Assembly (NCBI GenBank): GCA_019912845.1
Contig: JAIOHU010000128.1
Location: 1-61,038, forward strand
Source: a bacterium
Lineage (GTDB): Bacteria > Electryoneota > Electryoneia > Electryoneales > Electryoneaceae
Direction of reading: 5' to 3'
Length of the DNA stretch: 61,038 nt
Shown: positions 9,030 to 18,586 of the stretch, piece after piece
Position numbering within the stretch: position 1 is the stretch's first letter
How the letters are laid out: each line of letters begins with the position of its first letter
Notes under the pieces: model-generated
Seen by the model: the letters and a program-made list of their open reading frames with translations, nothing else
What the model was told of the DNA's origin: nothing
Database searches by the model: none
Position numbers and translations under genes: made by a program

Positions 9030-10862
9030 TCATTCCTGTGGTGTCTCTTCCAAGGCTTCACGCGCAGCTTGTTGCTCTCTGATGATTTTCCAACGGTACT
9101 GTTGCCATGTTTCCTCATCCAGACCAAGATGTTTACGTATGACTTTGTAAGCTATGGGTGCAGCGGCGGTGGAGCCATGTTCACCAAATTCAACTAATAC
9201 TGCCACCGCGATTTTCGGATCATCATAAGGCGCAAATGCGACAAACCAAGCATGATCCTCGCCAGCATTTTGTGCGGTACCGGTTTTTCCTGCGACCTGA
9301 ACTCGTGGGTCATAGAGCCATTTGGCAGTACCACGAGGACCTTCAGTCACTCGTAACATATCTCTCCTCAGAATATCGATAACTTCCGAGTCGAGGGAAA
9401 CCTTATGAGTTTCAACTTCATCCACAGGGAAAATTGTTTCACCATGTTTTGTGCCCTTCACAAGATGAGGTGTTTTCCACCAGCCATTATTTGCAAGACA
9501 CGCAGTGTAGACTGCTGCCTGGAGCGGGCTCACCAGCACTTCACCTTGTCCAATCGCAATGTTAAAAAGGTGACCCTCACTCCAGTTTTCACCATATCGT
9601 TTGCGAAAATATTGTCCACTGGGCAGGAGACCCTCCGATTCATGAGGAAGATCAATGCCAGTCTTCGATCCGAATCCGAATTGAGAAAGCTGAGTGTGGA
9701 ATTTATCGATTCCCAACTTCAAACCGAGAAGGTAAAAATAGACATCACATGACGATTCAATGGCAGTACGATGTTTGACTTCACCATGACCGGCTTTATT
9801 CCAACACTTGAACCAACGTCTTCCGAGTTGATATCCGCCAACACACGTTACAGACCAGTTGGTATCAATTGTTGCTGTCTGCAATCCAGCACCTAAAACG
9901 CCCATTTTGAAAATAGAACCAGGCGGATAAACACCTTGAACTGCACGATGAATGAGGGGAGTATCTGGGTCTTCCTGTAATGCTTTCCATTGTTCCTGGG
10001 TCAGAACATTAGCGAAGGTTTCAGGTGGATAATCTGGTTTTGATGCAAGTACCAAGACTTCACCAGTTGCGGGTTCTATTGCGACCACAGAGCCGGGATT
10101 TTCGCCAAGTAGCTCTTCAGAATACCTCTGCAACTCCAGATCGATGGAGAGAATGATATCAGCACCTTCAACTGGTGGGATGGGAGCAACATTGGGGATA
10201 TCGCCGATGATTCTACCGACAACATCAACTTCTTTATAAAGGTAACCCTTTTTCCCCATCAGAGAGTCATTCCAGACCTGTTCGATTCCACTGAGTCCGA
10301 TGATATCCCCAGCTTCGAGACCCCTGCGTCTCTGCGAATCGGACTCCTTCAATTCGCCTATATGACCCAAAGTGTGTGTGAGCAGATTGTAGAGATATGC
10401 ACGTTTGGGATGGACTTCAAAAGACACCCCCGGGAGATAAATTTTGCGTTCCTCTATAGCGGCATAAAGTGAAAAAGAGACATCATGCAGGATACGGACA
10501 GGCTTGTAGAGATTTTTTCTGATGCGACCGAGACGTCGATCAAATTCCTCTTCCTCCAATCCGATGAGAGCGAGGAGGGTGTCCTTGGCTGCTGGATTTT
10601 CATGTATCGCTTTAGGGACGACCATAAGTTCGTAAGAGGGATAATTATCTACGAGGAGGTTTTGATTCCTGTCGAACATCAGACCACGCAGTGGTGCGAC
10701 TTCAACAATCCTCATACGATTCGTCTCAGATTGTTGCAGGTAGGTTTCTGACTGCATCACCTGCAGGCGTAGAAGACGATAGCTCAGTATGAGAAAGAAC
10801 ACAGTCATTATGAAGATGAGGAAGAATAAACGCAGTCTTGAGAATTGTGCTGTTTCACTCAT
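9030..10862 (-). CDS. mrdA: Penicillin-binding protein 2 (elongasome transpeptidase)
   Basis: Cross-links peptidoglycan in the elongation complex with RodA and MreBCD. It has 610 residues. One N-terminal membrane anchor covers about residues 10-33, followed by the dimerisation/pedestal region and the transpeptidase domain. The catalytic SxxK is SIFK (Ser316, Lys319), the second motif is SCD (371-373), and KTGTAQN is near residue 535. The periplasmic part ends in a charged tail. It lies six bases downstream of mreD, so the two are surely in one operon. Confidence 0.96.
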   Translation of the reverse strand: MSETAQFSRLRLFFLIFIMTVFFLILSYRLLRLQVMQSETYLQQSETNRMRIVEVAPLRGLMFDRNQNLLVDNYPSYELMVVPKAIHENPAAKDTLLALIGLEEEEFDRRLGRIRKNLYKPVRILHDVSFSLYAAIEERKIYLPGVSFEVHPKRAYLYNLLTHTLGHIGELKESDSQRRRGLEAGDIIGLSGIEQVWNDSLMGKKGYLYKEVDVVGRIIGDIPNVAPIPPVEGADIILSIDLELQRYSEELLGENPGSVVAIEPATGEVLVLASKPDYPPETFANVLTQEQWKALQEDPDTPLIHRAVQGVYPPGSIFKMGVLGAGLQTATIDTNWSVTCVGGYQLGRRWFKCWNKAGHGEVKHRTAIESSCDVYFYLLGLKLGIDKFHTQLSQFGFGSKTGIDLPHESEGLLPSGQYFRKRYGENWSEGHLFNIAIGQGEVLVSPLQAAVYTACLANNGWWKTPHLVKGTKHGETIFPVDEVETHKVSLDSEVIDILRRDMLRVTEGPRGTAKWLYDPRVQVAGKTGTAQNAGEDHAWFVAFAPYDDPKIAVAVLVEFGEHGSTAAAPIAYKVIRKHLGLDEETWQQYRWKIIREQQAAREALEETPQE

Positions 10863-10868
10863 GATCGG

Positions 10869-11339
10869 CTATCGTTTCTCGTAAATCGGACTGAGCCCCC
10901 AGAGAATAGCAATGCTCCAGGTGTAGAGCGCCATGGGGACGGTATGCTTGAAGAGAAGCTGCGTGAATGAAGGAGTGCTGTCCAGGGAATAAAAGAACGC
11001 AAAAAGGATCGAAAAGACAAAAGCACCCAGCCCTGAAACCTGAATCCAACGGGGGACAATCATAGCGATATCGTTGGTGTAAATTCTGCCGATAATGAAG
11101 GCGGTTATACTGTATGTGAGGCTTGAAAGTCCCATAAATTGAGTGTTAAATGCATCCACCAGAAGTCCGGCGATGAACCCGGCAATAATGCCATGCACAG
11201 TTGATTTTCTTACCGAAATCCAGATGATAACCAACAGTGTGATGTCCGGGCGAAACCAGCCTATTGTCATATATGGGACAATGGTTGCTTGAAGTATCAC
11301 TGATGACAGCAGAATAAGGAAGAGGATACGATTTTTCAT
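10869..11339 (-). CDS. mreD: Rod-shape-determining protein MreD
   Basis: Small inner-membrane protein of the elongasome (156 residues) with about five hydrophobic segments. It includes the typical stretch GWFRPDITLLVIIWISVRKS followed by GIIAGFIAGLLVDAF. Sequence conservation in the family is low, so position and topology carry much of the call. Its ATG overlaps the mreC stop by four bases (11336-11339), which suggests translational coupling. Confidence 0.93.
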   Translation of the reverse strand: MKNRILFLILLSSVILQATIVPYMTIGWFRPDITLLVIIWISVRKSTVHGIIAGFIAGLLVDAFNTQFMGLSSLTYSITAFIIGRIYTNDIAMIVPRWIQVSGLGAFVFSILFAFFYSLDSTPSFTQLLFKHTVPMALYTWSIAILWGLSPIYEKR

Positions 11340-12163
11340 TGATCCTGCTCCTCACTTACTGTGACACTCATGCTATCAGTTTCTATCGGGACAAGAATAA
11401 AAAGCTCCTCAAGGGACGCAAATTTCACAAATGGTTTGATACGGATATTCTGGAAAATCTGACCGGAGCTTTTACTGATATAGTTTACCACACCAACCGG
11501 AATACCAGCGGGAATCACACCACCAAGACCGCTGGTTACAATTCGGTCACCTTCTTTGACATCAAGATTTTTGGGAACATCATCAAGCTCGAGGATATGA
11601 CCGCTATGCCAACGTAAAATGCCGTTTGCACGTGTTCTCTCAACTCGTGCGCTGGCAGCAAAGCTGCGATCTGTAGCAAGCTGAACCGTGCTGGCAGACT
11701 TTCTCGTGTTAAATATCACCCCCGCCAATCCATCCGCGGTAACTGCAGCGAGTCCAGTAGTTACTCCATCTTTTTCGCCTTTATTCAGAACCAGCGCGCT
11801 CAGGTTTGGCGCAGGATCTCTTGCGATTACTTCTGTTGCGAGGTATTCATATTGAGTGCCCTGCTTGAATTCGAGTAGCTTCCGTAAACGTTGATTTTCA
11901 AGGGTTGCATCGCGCCATTTATCAGCTTCCCCTTGTAGGCGGATAACTTCTTCACGTAGCTGTTTATTTTCATTCCAGACAGTAATCGTACGAGGAACAA
12001 GCATGACTGGTGCGGTTACGACAGAAATAACCGCCTGCAGACCATCACGGAAACGATCTGCTGCTTTGTGTTCTGAGGAATTCATTAACACGAGAGAGAG
12101 GGCAATTGCCACGATCAGGGCAATTACATCCTGGAATCGTGAAAGCAGCCACAAAAAATTCAT
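11336..12163 (-). CDS. mreC: Cell-shape protein MreC
   Basis: Bitopic membrane protein that links MreB in the cytoplasm to the periplasmic wall enzymes. It has 275 residues. A short cytoplasmic start is followed by a membrane segment near residues 13-28. A coiled coil begins at about 60 (NENKQLREEVIRLQGEA), and two beta-barrel domains contain ARDPAPNLSALVLNKGEKDG and VTSGLGGVIPAGIPVG. It ends in a short acidic tail. It begins 12 bases after mreB. Confidence 0.95.
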   Translation of the reverse strand: MNFLWLLSRFQDVIALIVAIALSLVLMNSSEHKAADRFRDGLQAVISVVTAPVMLVPRTITVWNENKQLREEVIRLQGEADKWRDATLENQRLRKLLEFKQGTQYEYLATEVIARDPAPNLSALVLNKGEKDGVTTGLAAVTADGLAGVIFNTRKSASTVQLATDRSFAASARVERTRANGILRWHSGHILELDDVPKNLDVKEGDRIVTSGLGGVIPAGIPVGVVNYISKSSGQIFQNIRIKPFVKFASLEELFILVPIETDSMSVTVSEEQDQ

Positions 12164-12175
12164 GGGAAGTTAAGG

Positions 12176-13201
12176 TTAGTGTTTTAATAATACGGATTCG
12201 TACTTCTCGAAATGGTCAAGTACAACACCAGTCCCACGTACCACACAGGTCAACGGGTCTTCCGCCAGGCTGATGGGAAGGCTTGTCTCTTCACGTAAAC
12301 GTTGATCCAGTCCCTTGAGAAGCGCACCACCACCAGTAATAATAATTCCACGATCACGTATATCTGCAGCAAGCATGGGTGGAGTTTTTTCAAGGGAAAG
12401 CTTTACAGCGTCTACAATCTGGCTGACAGGTTCAGCGATAGCTTCGCGTATTTCCACCGAATTAATTTCAATTGATTTTGGGATACCGGCAACAAGATCA
12501 CGTCCCTTGGCGATCATGGAAACTTCCTGCTCCAGCGGAACAGCGGAAGCCACCATTCTCTTTATTTCCTCAGCCATACGATCACCGATGAGAAGATTGT
12601 ACGTTCTTCTCATGAATTGGAGAATGGTTTCATCCATCTCATCACCACCGACACGGATGCTTGTATCAGTGACAATCCCGGAGAGGCTGATAACTGCGAT
12701 TTCTGTCGTACCACCACCAATATCAATGATCATACTTCCCACAGCTTCACCAACTGGTAGTCCAACACCCAGTGCAGCAGCCATCGGCTCTGCGATGAGA
12801 TGAACCTCACGGCAGCCCGCATGTTCTGCGGCATCACGAATGATCCGTTTTTCCGATTTCGTAACTCCGGAAGGTACGCAGACAATCGCACGTGGACGCA
12901 TGATTCGATTGGCAGTCACCTGGCGAAGAAGACTGCGAATCATGATTTCGGCAACTTCATCATCATCAATAACACCGTGACGCATGGGACGGATGACTTC
13001 GATGTTCGAGTGTGTCTTGCCCAGCATATCCCGTGCTTCTCGTCCAATTGCAACGACACGGTTATCGTCTTTTCGGATTGCTACAACAGAGGGTTCCCGT
13101 ACAACGATTCCTCTTCCCTTAACATAGACTAGGGTATTCGCTGTGCCCAGGTCCATCGCAATATCACTGGCGAATATTTTACCGAAATTCAGGAACGCCA
13201 T
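12176..13201 (-). CDS. mreB: Rod-shape-determining actin homologue MreB
   Basis: Cytoplasmic ATP-binding actin-like filament protein that guides lateral wall synthesis. It has 341 residues, the usual length. ATPase-fold motifs are visible: phosphate 1 DLGTANTLVY, connect and phosphate 2 IDIGGGTTEIAVISLSG, and adenosine motif IIITGGGALLKGLD. The ATG follows a GGGAGAGGA ribosome site. It is the first gene of the shape operon. The 257-base gap to purH upstream is AT-rich and should contain the operon promoter, although no clear -35/-10 pair was identified. Confidence 0.97.
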   Translation of the reverse strand: MAFLNFGKIFASDIAMDLGTANTLVYVKGRGIVVREPSVVAIRKDDNRVVAIGREARDMLGKTHSNIEVIRPMRHGVIDDDEVAEIMIRSLLRQVTANRIMRPRAIVCVPSGVTKSEKRIIRDAAEHAGCREVHLIAEPMAAALGVGLPVGEAVGSMIIDIGGGTTEIAVISLSGIVTDTSIRVGGDEMDETILQFMRRTYNLLIGDRMAEEIKRMVASAVPLEQEVSMIAKGRDLVAGIPKSIEINSVEIREAIAEPVSQIVDAVKLSLEKTPPMLAADIRDRGIIITGGGALLKGLDQRLREETSLPISLAEDPLTCVVRGTGVVLDHFEKYESVLLKH

Positions 13202-13458
13202 TCCTCTCCCGTATCTTCACTCACGAAATACGAAGAAATTTCAAAGGTAATCGTCGTAGATCGATTATGGTAAATTATGGAATTATTAAATTAAAAAAAT
13301 AATGGAAATAACTGGTTTCATCAATGGATTTATTGAATTTTCCAAATTAGAAAACTATCCGATTGATTATACTACAGGATGTCGAAAAAGCCAAGCCATC
13401 CCTAGTTGAAATACCTCTTGAAGGTAGTTCATTCGTAATCAGAAGCACAATAAAGAAA

Positions 13459-15030
13459 TCAAGAATGCCTGAAGTGTCGTCTCCCAGTCATGACCATCGC
13501 GACATTATGTTTATCCGCTGCCTTAATGACCTCTTCATCACGTACACTTCCACCCGGCTGAATAATGGCAACTGCTCCAGCCTCAACCGCCTGTTCCACA
13601 CCATCGGCGAAGGGGAAAAAGGCATCAGATGCAACCACTGATCCACTCAGGTCAAACTTGACATCATCGGCTTTCATCCGTGCGATCCTGGCAGCATCCA
13701 CACGACTCATTTGACCTGCACCAATCCCTAAAGTCTGACCATCTTTCGCAAACAGTATCGCATTGGATTTTACATATTTTACAACCTTCCAAGCAAAATG
13801 AAGCGCACGCCACTCTACATCAGATGGTTGTCTTGATGTTACCACTTTTGCCGATTCAAGCTCTGGGAAACGTTGATCTTTTTGCTGCACCAACAGACCA
13901 CCATTTATTCTACGATAATCAAAACCTTTCTGATGTAAGCTGGTTTCAGGATAGCTGAGAATCCGAAGGTTCTTTTTCTTTTTCAATAATGCGAGGGCTT
14001 CATCGGTATATCCCGGTGCCACGACAACCTCTGTGAATGCTTTGTTGATCTGCTTTGCAGTCTCGGCGTCACAAATTCTATTCATGCCGACAATCCCGCC
14101 AAAAGCACTTAATGGGTCACATGCTCGAGCACGTGCTTCGGCTTCGGCGATATTCTCGCCAGTACCAACCCCACTCGGAGTTGTATGCTTCAGGATCGCA
14201 ACACATGGGTCATCAAATTCGGAGGGTAATGCCAAAGCGATGTCCGCATCGATCAAGTTGTTGAATGATAACTCTTTGCCATGAAGCTGTTTACACGCCT
14301 GAACCCCTACAGTTTCTTCGCCAGCGAGTGTATAAAAAGCAGCGTTCTGATGAGGATTCTCACCGTAACGCATCGCTTGATTTTGTTTCAGATTAAGATG
14401 AATGGATTTCGGCATGGAATCGTCATCTTGAGTAGTGTTCTTTGAGAACCAGTGCGCAATCATGGCGTCATATTCGGCGGTGTGAGCGAATGCTTCTGAT
14501 GCAAACTTTAATCGAGTTGCGGATGAAATGCCATCACTCTGTTTCAGTTCATCAATAAACTCAGCATATTGTGACGGTGAGGTCAGCACACAGACATCCT
14601 GCCAGTTTTTTGCAGCGGCGCGTATCAGACTCGGTCCACCGATATCAATTGATTCGATCACTTCCTGAGGTGTGACACCCTTTTCCGCCGCTTTTTTAGC
14701 AAACTGGTATAAGTTAACCACCACAAGATCAATCGCGGGGATTTTATGTTCTATTGCAGATTTACTATCGCCTTTGTCATTCCGTCTCTGGAGTATGCCA
14801 CCGAAAATACGGGGATGAAGTGTTTTCAATCTTCCGCCCATCATTTCAGGAAAATCGGTCACCTCCTGTACTTCAATAACCTTGAAACCTTCTGTCTGAA
14901 TGGCTTTCGCGGTTCCGCCGGTTGAGATCATTTCGATGCCTGCTTTGTTCAAGGCAGACGCCAATTCGGATATTCCGGTTTTATCAGTAACACTTAAAAG
15001 AGCACGTTTGATTCTTATGTTTTTCGGCAT
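13459..15030 (-). CDS. purH: Bifunctional AICAR formyltransferase / IMP cyclohydrolase
   Basis: Carries out the last two steps of IMP synthesis in the cytoplasm. It has 523 residues. The N-terminal cyclohydrolase (MGS-like) domain has [20 protein letters not shown] and [16 protein letters not shown]. The C-terminal formyltransferase domain has the Lys-His pair in [12 protein letters not shown] and the segment [20 protein letters not shown]. It ends with the usual RHFRH tail. A purine gene, purN, lies upstream on the same strand, separated by a 250-base gap with a repeat. Confidence 0.97.
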   Translation of the reverse strand: MPKNIRIKRALLSVTDKTGISELASALNKAGIEMISTGGTAKAIQTEGFKVIEVQEVTDFPEMMGGRLKTLHPRIFGGILQRRNDKGDSKSAIEHKIPAIDLVVVNLYQFAKKAAEKGVTPQEVIESIDIGGPSLIRAAAKNWQDVCVLTSPSQYAEFIDELKQSDGISSATRLKFASEAFAHTAEYDAMIAHWFSKNTTQDDDSMPKSIHLNLKQNQAMRYGENPHQNAAFYTLAGEETVGVQACKQLHGKELSFNNLIDADIALALPSEFDDPCVAILKHTTPSGVGTGENIAEAEARARACDPLSAFGGIVGMNRICDAETAKQINKAFTEVVVAPGYTDEALALLKKKKNLRILSYPETSLHQKGFDYRRINGGLLVQQKDQRFPELESAKVVTSRQPSDVEWRALHFAWKVVKYVKSNAILFAKDGQTLGIGAGQMSRVDAARIARMKADDVKFDLSGSVVASDAFFPFADGVEQAVEAGAVAIIQPGGSVRDEEVIKAADKHNVAMVMTGRRHFRHS

Positions 15031-15120
15031 TGTGAAACCCTGATTTTAGTAAGAAATTAAAATGTAGTGATCTGTCAATAAATCTGTGTTGGTGGATACC
15101 TAATGAATAGTTTTGCTGTT

Positions 15121-15197
15121 GTCATTGCGAGGAACGTAGTGACGTGGCAATCTCATTCTAGCTAAACAAGAGATTGCTTCACTTCGTTCGCAATGAC
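15121..15197. repeat. Dispersed repeat GTCATTGCGA family (family B), copy 1
   Basis: A 77-base element with complementary ends, GTCATTGCGA and TCGCAATGAC, and an inner pair around GGCAATCTC/GAGATTGCTTC. It can form a long hairpin. A close copy in the same orientation lies at 16020-16097, on the other side of purN. Fragments occur at 38893-38916 and 52351-52385. Confidence 0.85.
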
Positions 15198-15281
15198 TGA
15201 TATTCAAAACGAGTTATTCTACCCATACAAACAATGAGGGACCGAAATAACAATCACTTCTCGTCCGCATATTTGGCAATT

Positions 15282-15878
15282 CTACTTTCCAGAATACCTT
15301 TCAATCCAACGCGAGACAGCTTTTGTATATGCAAGATGTTCGACCTTGAGTACTTTTTCCGCAAGTGTTTCTGGAGTATCCGATTTTTCAACCATCACTC
15401 CACCATGTTGGAAAAGAATCGGACCACGGTCATACTCCTCATCGACAAAATGGATCGTTACTCCAGTTTCGCTGTCTCCGCAGTTTAGTACCGCTTCATG
15501 CACCTTCAACCCGTACATCCCCTTACCGCCATGCTTTGGTAAAAGTGCTGGATGAATGTTAAGCATTTTTCCTTGCCATGCACGAATTAACATTGGTGGT
15601 ACTTTCCGCATATACCCAGCCAGTAGAATGAGATCAACATTGTTTTCCACAAAAGTGGAATGGAGTTTTGCAGCAAACGCATCTCCTGTTGAGAACTGAT
15701 CTCTTGCAATATGCACACTCGGAACGTCGAAATCATCGGCGACCAGATGAACACCTGCATCGGCATGGTTTGAGATAATCACCCCACCCCGAGCATCAAT
15801 GGTTCCATCGAGGCACTCACTTAGAATCGCATGTACATTCGAGCCTCTTCCTGATGCCATGAATCCCAGTTGGATCAT
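15282..15878 (-). CDS. purN: Phosphoribosylglycinamide formyltransferase
   Basis: Transfers a formyl group from 10-formyl-THF to GAR in purine synthesis. It has 198 residues, near the family norm. The start FMASGRGSNVHAIL is the phosphate-binding loop. LAGYMRKVPPMLI and NIHPALLPKHGGKGMYGL carry the catalytic Asn-His region. GVTIHFVDEEYDRGPILFQ carries the catalytic Asp. It is isolated between two direct repeats, but it is close to purH and shares its direction. Confidence 0.95.
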   Translation of the reverse strand: MIQLGFMASGRGSNVHAILSECLDGTIDARGGVIISNHADAGVHLVADDFDVPSVHIARDQFSTGDAFAAKLHSTFVENNVDLILLAGYMRKVPPMLIRAWQGKMLNIHPALLPKHGGKGMYGLKVHEAVLNCGDSETGVTIHFVDEEYDRGPILFQHGGVMVEKSDTPETLAEKVLKVEHLAYTKAVSRWIERYSGK

Positions 15879-16019
15879 TTACTGTCTCTTGCCTTTTATT
15901 AATGTCGATAACATAAACAAATTATGGAATTGTGGAATTATACAATTATATGGTATCGCTACCAAGATGACTCTTAGCTATTTTGTGTGGGTAGATACCA
16001 AATTAAAAGTATAAACGTC

Positions 16020-16097
16020 GTCATTGCGAATAAGCGTAGCGACGAAGCAATCTCATGCTGACCCAGGGAGAGATTGCTTCACTGCGTTCGCAATGAC
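16020..16097. repeat. Dispersed repeat GTCATTGCGA family (family B), copy 2
   Basis: Second member of the family, in direct orientation with the copy at 15121-15197, so the pair brackets purN. The ends GTCATTGCGA and TCGCAATGAC are kept; the centre differs. Confidence 0.85.
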
Positions 16098-16155
16098 TGA
16101 AATTCAATCAACTTTTTTTGCCCACATGAAACAGCACGGCACTATAATATGAATA

Positions 16156-16196
16156 TCTTCCTGGATCCCGGCCCAACTCATCACCGGGATGACGCG
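16156..16196. repeat. REP-like palindromic element (family A)
   Basis: Reads TCCTGGATCCCGG, CCCAACTCATCA, CCGGGATGACGCG. It is in the reverse orientation relative to the copies at 21963 and 47267. It sits between purN and the S66 peptidase gene. Confidence 0.7.
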
Positions 16197-16245
16197 TCTA
16201 TAGCCGCATTCTGGGACAGCCTGCTATATCCGGAATGATGCAGTG

Positions 16246-17172
16246 TCAGGCGAATGGAATAAGTTCGCCGTTACTCGCATCCAGTTTGCAATGAGCGCCT
16301 AATGGTAATGTCCAGATATCATCCACATGCCCGTAGGGAATGTTCGCCAGGATGGGAACTCCGGGCAGTATCGCTTTTATCAAACCAATTACCAGCTCCT
16401 GCCAGTGTTTAACACCCTCTTTTGTATGCTGGATGAAGCGTCCCAGTACAACCCCTTGAACCCCCTCAAATGCGCCAGCAAGATAGAGTTGTGTGATGGC
16501 ACGGTCAATGCGATAATGAGGTTCATCTATCTCCTCAAGCACCACAATACTACCTGAGAATCGGGGCGAGAATGGTGACCCGCACATCGAAGCGAGCACA
16601 TACAGATTTCCACCCAACAAAGGTCCTTCTGCGGTGCCGGGTTGTGCGGAACGCATATCAGGGAACTCTGGATGTTGAATAATCGGCAGTGGGATTCCCG
16701 ATTGCCGTCCAGTTACCAATTCCAGCCAGCATTTCCGAGCGAATGTGGAGGAATTGTTCCCCCAGCCTCGTGCCAGTTGTAATCCAGAAAAGGTAACCAA
16801 TTCCGTACGCTGCCAAATGGCGTGCTGGAGTGAAGTGATATCTGAAAATCCAATGAAACATTTTGGGTTCTGGGCGATCAGTTGGTAGTCAATCTGGTTG
16901 AGGATACGCAGTGTGCCATACCCTCCCCTGGTGCAAATAATGCCATTTACATCCTGGTCTGCGAACGCATCACTAATATCCTGGACACGTAAATGATCCT
17001 CGCCAGCCAGGTAGTTACCCTGCCGTAGAGCGTGTTGCCCACGTACAATGTGAAAGCCCTCATTTTCGAGGGCTTTTCTGCCACTTTCAAACTCATCCAT
17101 ACCAATCGGGCCGGCTGGTGAGAGAGCGAGGATGGTATCACCTTTTTGCAATGATGCTGGAATCAACGCCAT
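16246..17172 (-). CDS. LdcA-like S66 peptidase (muramoyltetrapeptide carboxypeptidase family)
   Basis: Predicted L,D-carboxypeptidase that trims the terminal D-Ala from murein tetrapeptides during wall recycling. It has 308 residues. Family features are the start KGDTILALSPAGPI, the ICTRGGYGTLRIL segment, and the nucleophile Ser in CFIGFSDITSLQ. The acid is in EEIDEPHYRIDRAITQL and the catalytic His in ANIPYGHVDD. No signal peptide is visible, which fits a cytoplasmic recycling enzyme. Its ATG overlaps the end of the GWxTD gene by 10 bases, so the two are co-transcribed. Exact substrate is inferred from the family only. Confidence 0.9.
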   Translation of the reverse strand: MALIPASLQKGDTILALSPAGPIGMDEFESGRKALENEGFHIVRGQHALRQGNYLAGEDHLRVQDISDAFADQDVNGIICTRGGYGTLRILNQIDYQLIAQNPKCFIGFSDITSLQHAIWQRTELVTFSGLQLARGWGNNSSTFARKCWLELVTGRQSGIPLPIIQHPEFPDMRSAQPGTAEGPLLGGNLYVLASMCGSPFSPRFSGSIVVLEEIDEPHYRIDRAITQLYLAGAFEGVQGVVLGRFIQHTKEGVKHWQELVIGLIKAILPGVPILANIPYGHVDDIWTLPLGAHCKLDASNGELIPFA

Positions 17173-18449
17173 AAATTTGTCACCAGTCTATATTCACCGA
17201 ATCCCATTTCATCGACAAATACAAATTGCCGTTTCAGATCATAATATCGCCAAATTTCGTAAGGCTTTTGATTGATATCGAAGGGGTGACGTTCAATATC
17301 AGAAGGCGGACCGAATCGTATGTAAACTTCCCCCATATCAGTTTCCCAACCCTCACGGAAGGAGCCAAACATTTCATTCGCATGATGCACACGTCGGTAG
17401 TACTCTTCCATTTTTTCATTGGTTGGTGTGCCTGGTGAAGGGTCGAGGTTTTTCCAGAAATCACGGAAAAGCTTCTCTTTTCGTGATGGTTTGGAATCCA
17501 ACATCACACGTAATTCCTTGCCACCTGTGATATATCTAGCCTGCCGGATCGCTTCATCAAGATCATTGACAGTTTTCGGAAGTCCTGCCAGGAGCACCTT
17601 AAAATTGGCACTCTGCATCGCTTTTTGACCATTTGCTGACACCTGAACTTCGACTACATAATGCCCATGATGATAATTTGAGATATCCAGCGGGAAATAG
17701 TCTCGTGTGATCGGCTTTACCACAGCGCTCTTAAACGTTGTCTCATTTACGATATTTCCCTGGTCGTTCAATACACGGTAGTAAATATCCAGTTCGTCAG
17801 CTTCATACGGATAGATTTCATAGTAGACAAAGAGGGGTTGCTTGACATTTCGTATGATACGGTCGGCGTTGGGCACGATCTCAAAATAGTCGTCAGTGGC
17901 TAACCGTATATCTTTCGCGAGCAGTATTTCGCCAAACTGAAGATTTGAAAGTGTGTAATTTGGTACTCGAATAAGGGTTTTCTCTTCGCTCTGTCTTTTA
18001 CTTTCCAGATCGGTTAGGGTTGCGACTAAATAATATTCGCCCGGTGGTAGATCGAAGGCGGTATCGCTGACATCATAGATAGAACGAGAATTGGTCTCTT
18101 CGTACTCAGCGGAGAGCACTTTTGTACGCCAGACTGCGCTGGAATAACGTGGTGCCGAGATATCCTTGCCGGCTAACACCGAAAGATCAACTTCATATTC
18201 CGCTTCAAAACCACGTGTGGATTGGACAAACTGGAGGTTGTCGTGCATTATTTCGACGTAGATAATCACACGTGTTTTGAGGGGATTTTCTGAGAGGAAG
18301 GTCATGCCATCGAGATTGAAACGAGGCATCCCGATTTTTTCTTCATCATAAGCGCGGACATCCGGTTGCGCAACTGCCAGTGAAGTCAGCAGAACAAAAA
18401 TGATGATTGAAAGTATCTGTTTTTTGATTTTCAAATGATATCTCTTCAT
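17163..18449 (-). CDS. Secreted GWxTD domain protein
   Basis: A 428-residue exported protein. The signal peptide is KKQILSIIIFVLLTSLAVAQ with cleavage after AQ. Most of the length is beta-rich. The C-terminal region carries the defining motif in REGWETDMGEVYIRFGPP (GWxTD, with x = Glu), followed by PYEIWRYYDLKRQFVFVDE, the typical end of the domain. The function of this family is not established; it is common in Bacteroidetes-related phyla. It is co-transcribed with the overlapping S66 peptidase gene, which hints at a cell-envelope role. Confidence 0.88.
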   Translation of the reverse strand: MKRYHLKIKKQILSIIIFVLLTSLAVAQPDVRAYDEEKIGMPRFNLDGMTFLSENPLKTRVIIYVEIMHDNLQFVQSTRGFEAEYEVDLSVLAGKDISAPRYSSAVWRTKVLSAEYEETNSRSIYDVSDTAFDLPPGEYYLVATLTDLESKRQSEEKTLIRVPNYTLSNLQFGEILLAKDIRLATDDYFEIVPNADRIIRNVKQPLFVYYEIYPYEADELDIYYRVLNDQGNIVNETTFKSAVVKPITRDYFPLDISNYHHGHYVVEVQVSANGQKAMQSANFKVLLAGLPKTVNDLDEAIRQARYITGGKELRVMLDSKPSRKEKLFRDFWKNLDPSPGTPTNEKMEEYYRRVHHANEMFGSFREGWETDMGEVYIRFGPPSDIERHPFDINQKPYEIWRYYDLKRQFVFVDEMGFGEYRLVTNLWR

Positions 18450-18586
18450 TCAATGATGCTTCAATATACAAATAGTTGGGTGGATCTGGAACTAACTACT
18501 CGACATTTAATCATTCAACACAAACGTATGATATACCAAACTAAAAATTATCTCGGGCTGGTACGCTCAAACCACAATTACCCTAT

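Noticed and set aside
8888..9127. Minus frame encoding a repeated MLCVGSK peptide
   Set aside because: The repetition comes from the 45-bp hairpin repeats, and its first part lies in another frame of mrdA; not a gene.
13202..13458. Promoter for mreB
   Set aside because: The gap is AT-rich and must contain one, but no -35/-10 pair with good spacing stood out, so no site is reported.
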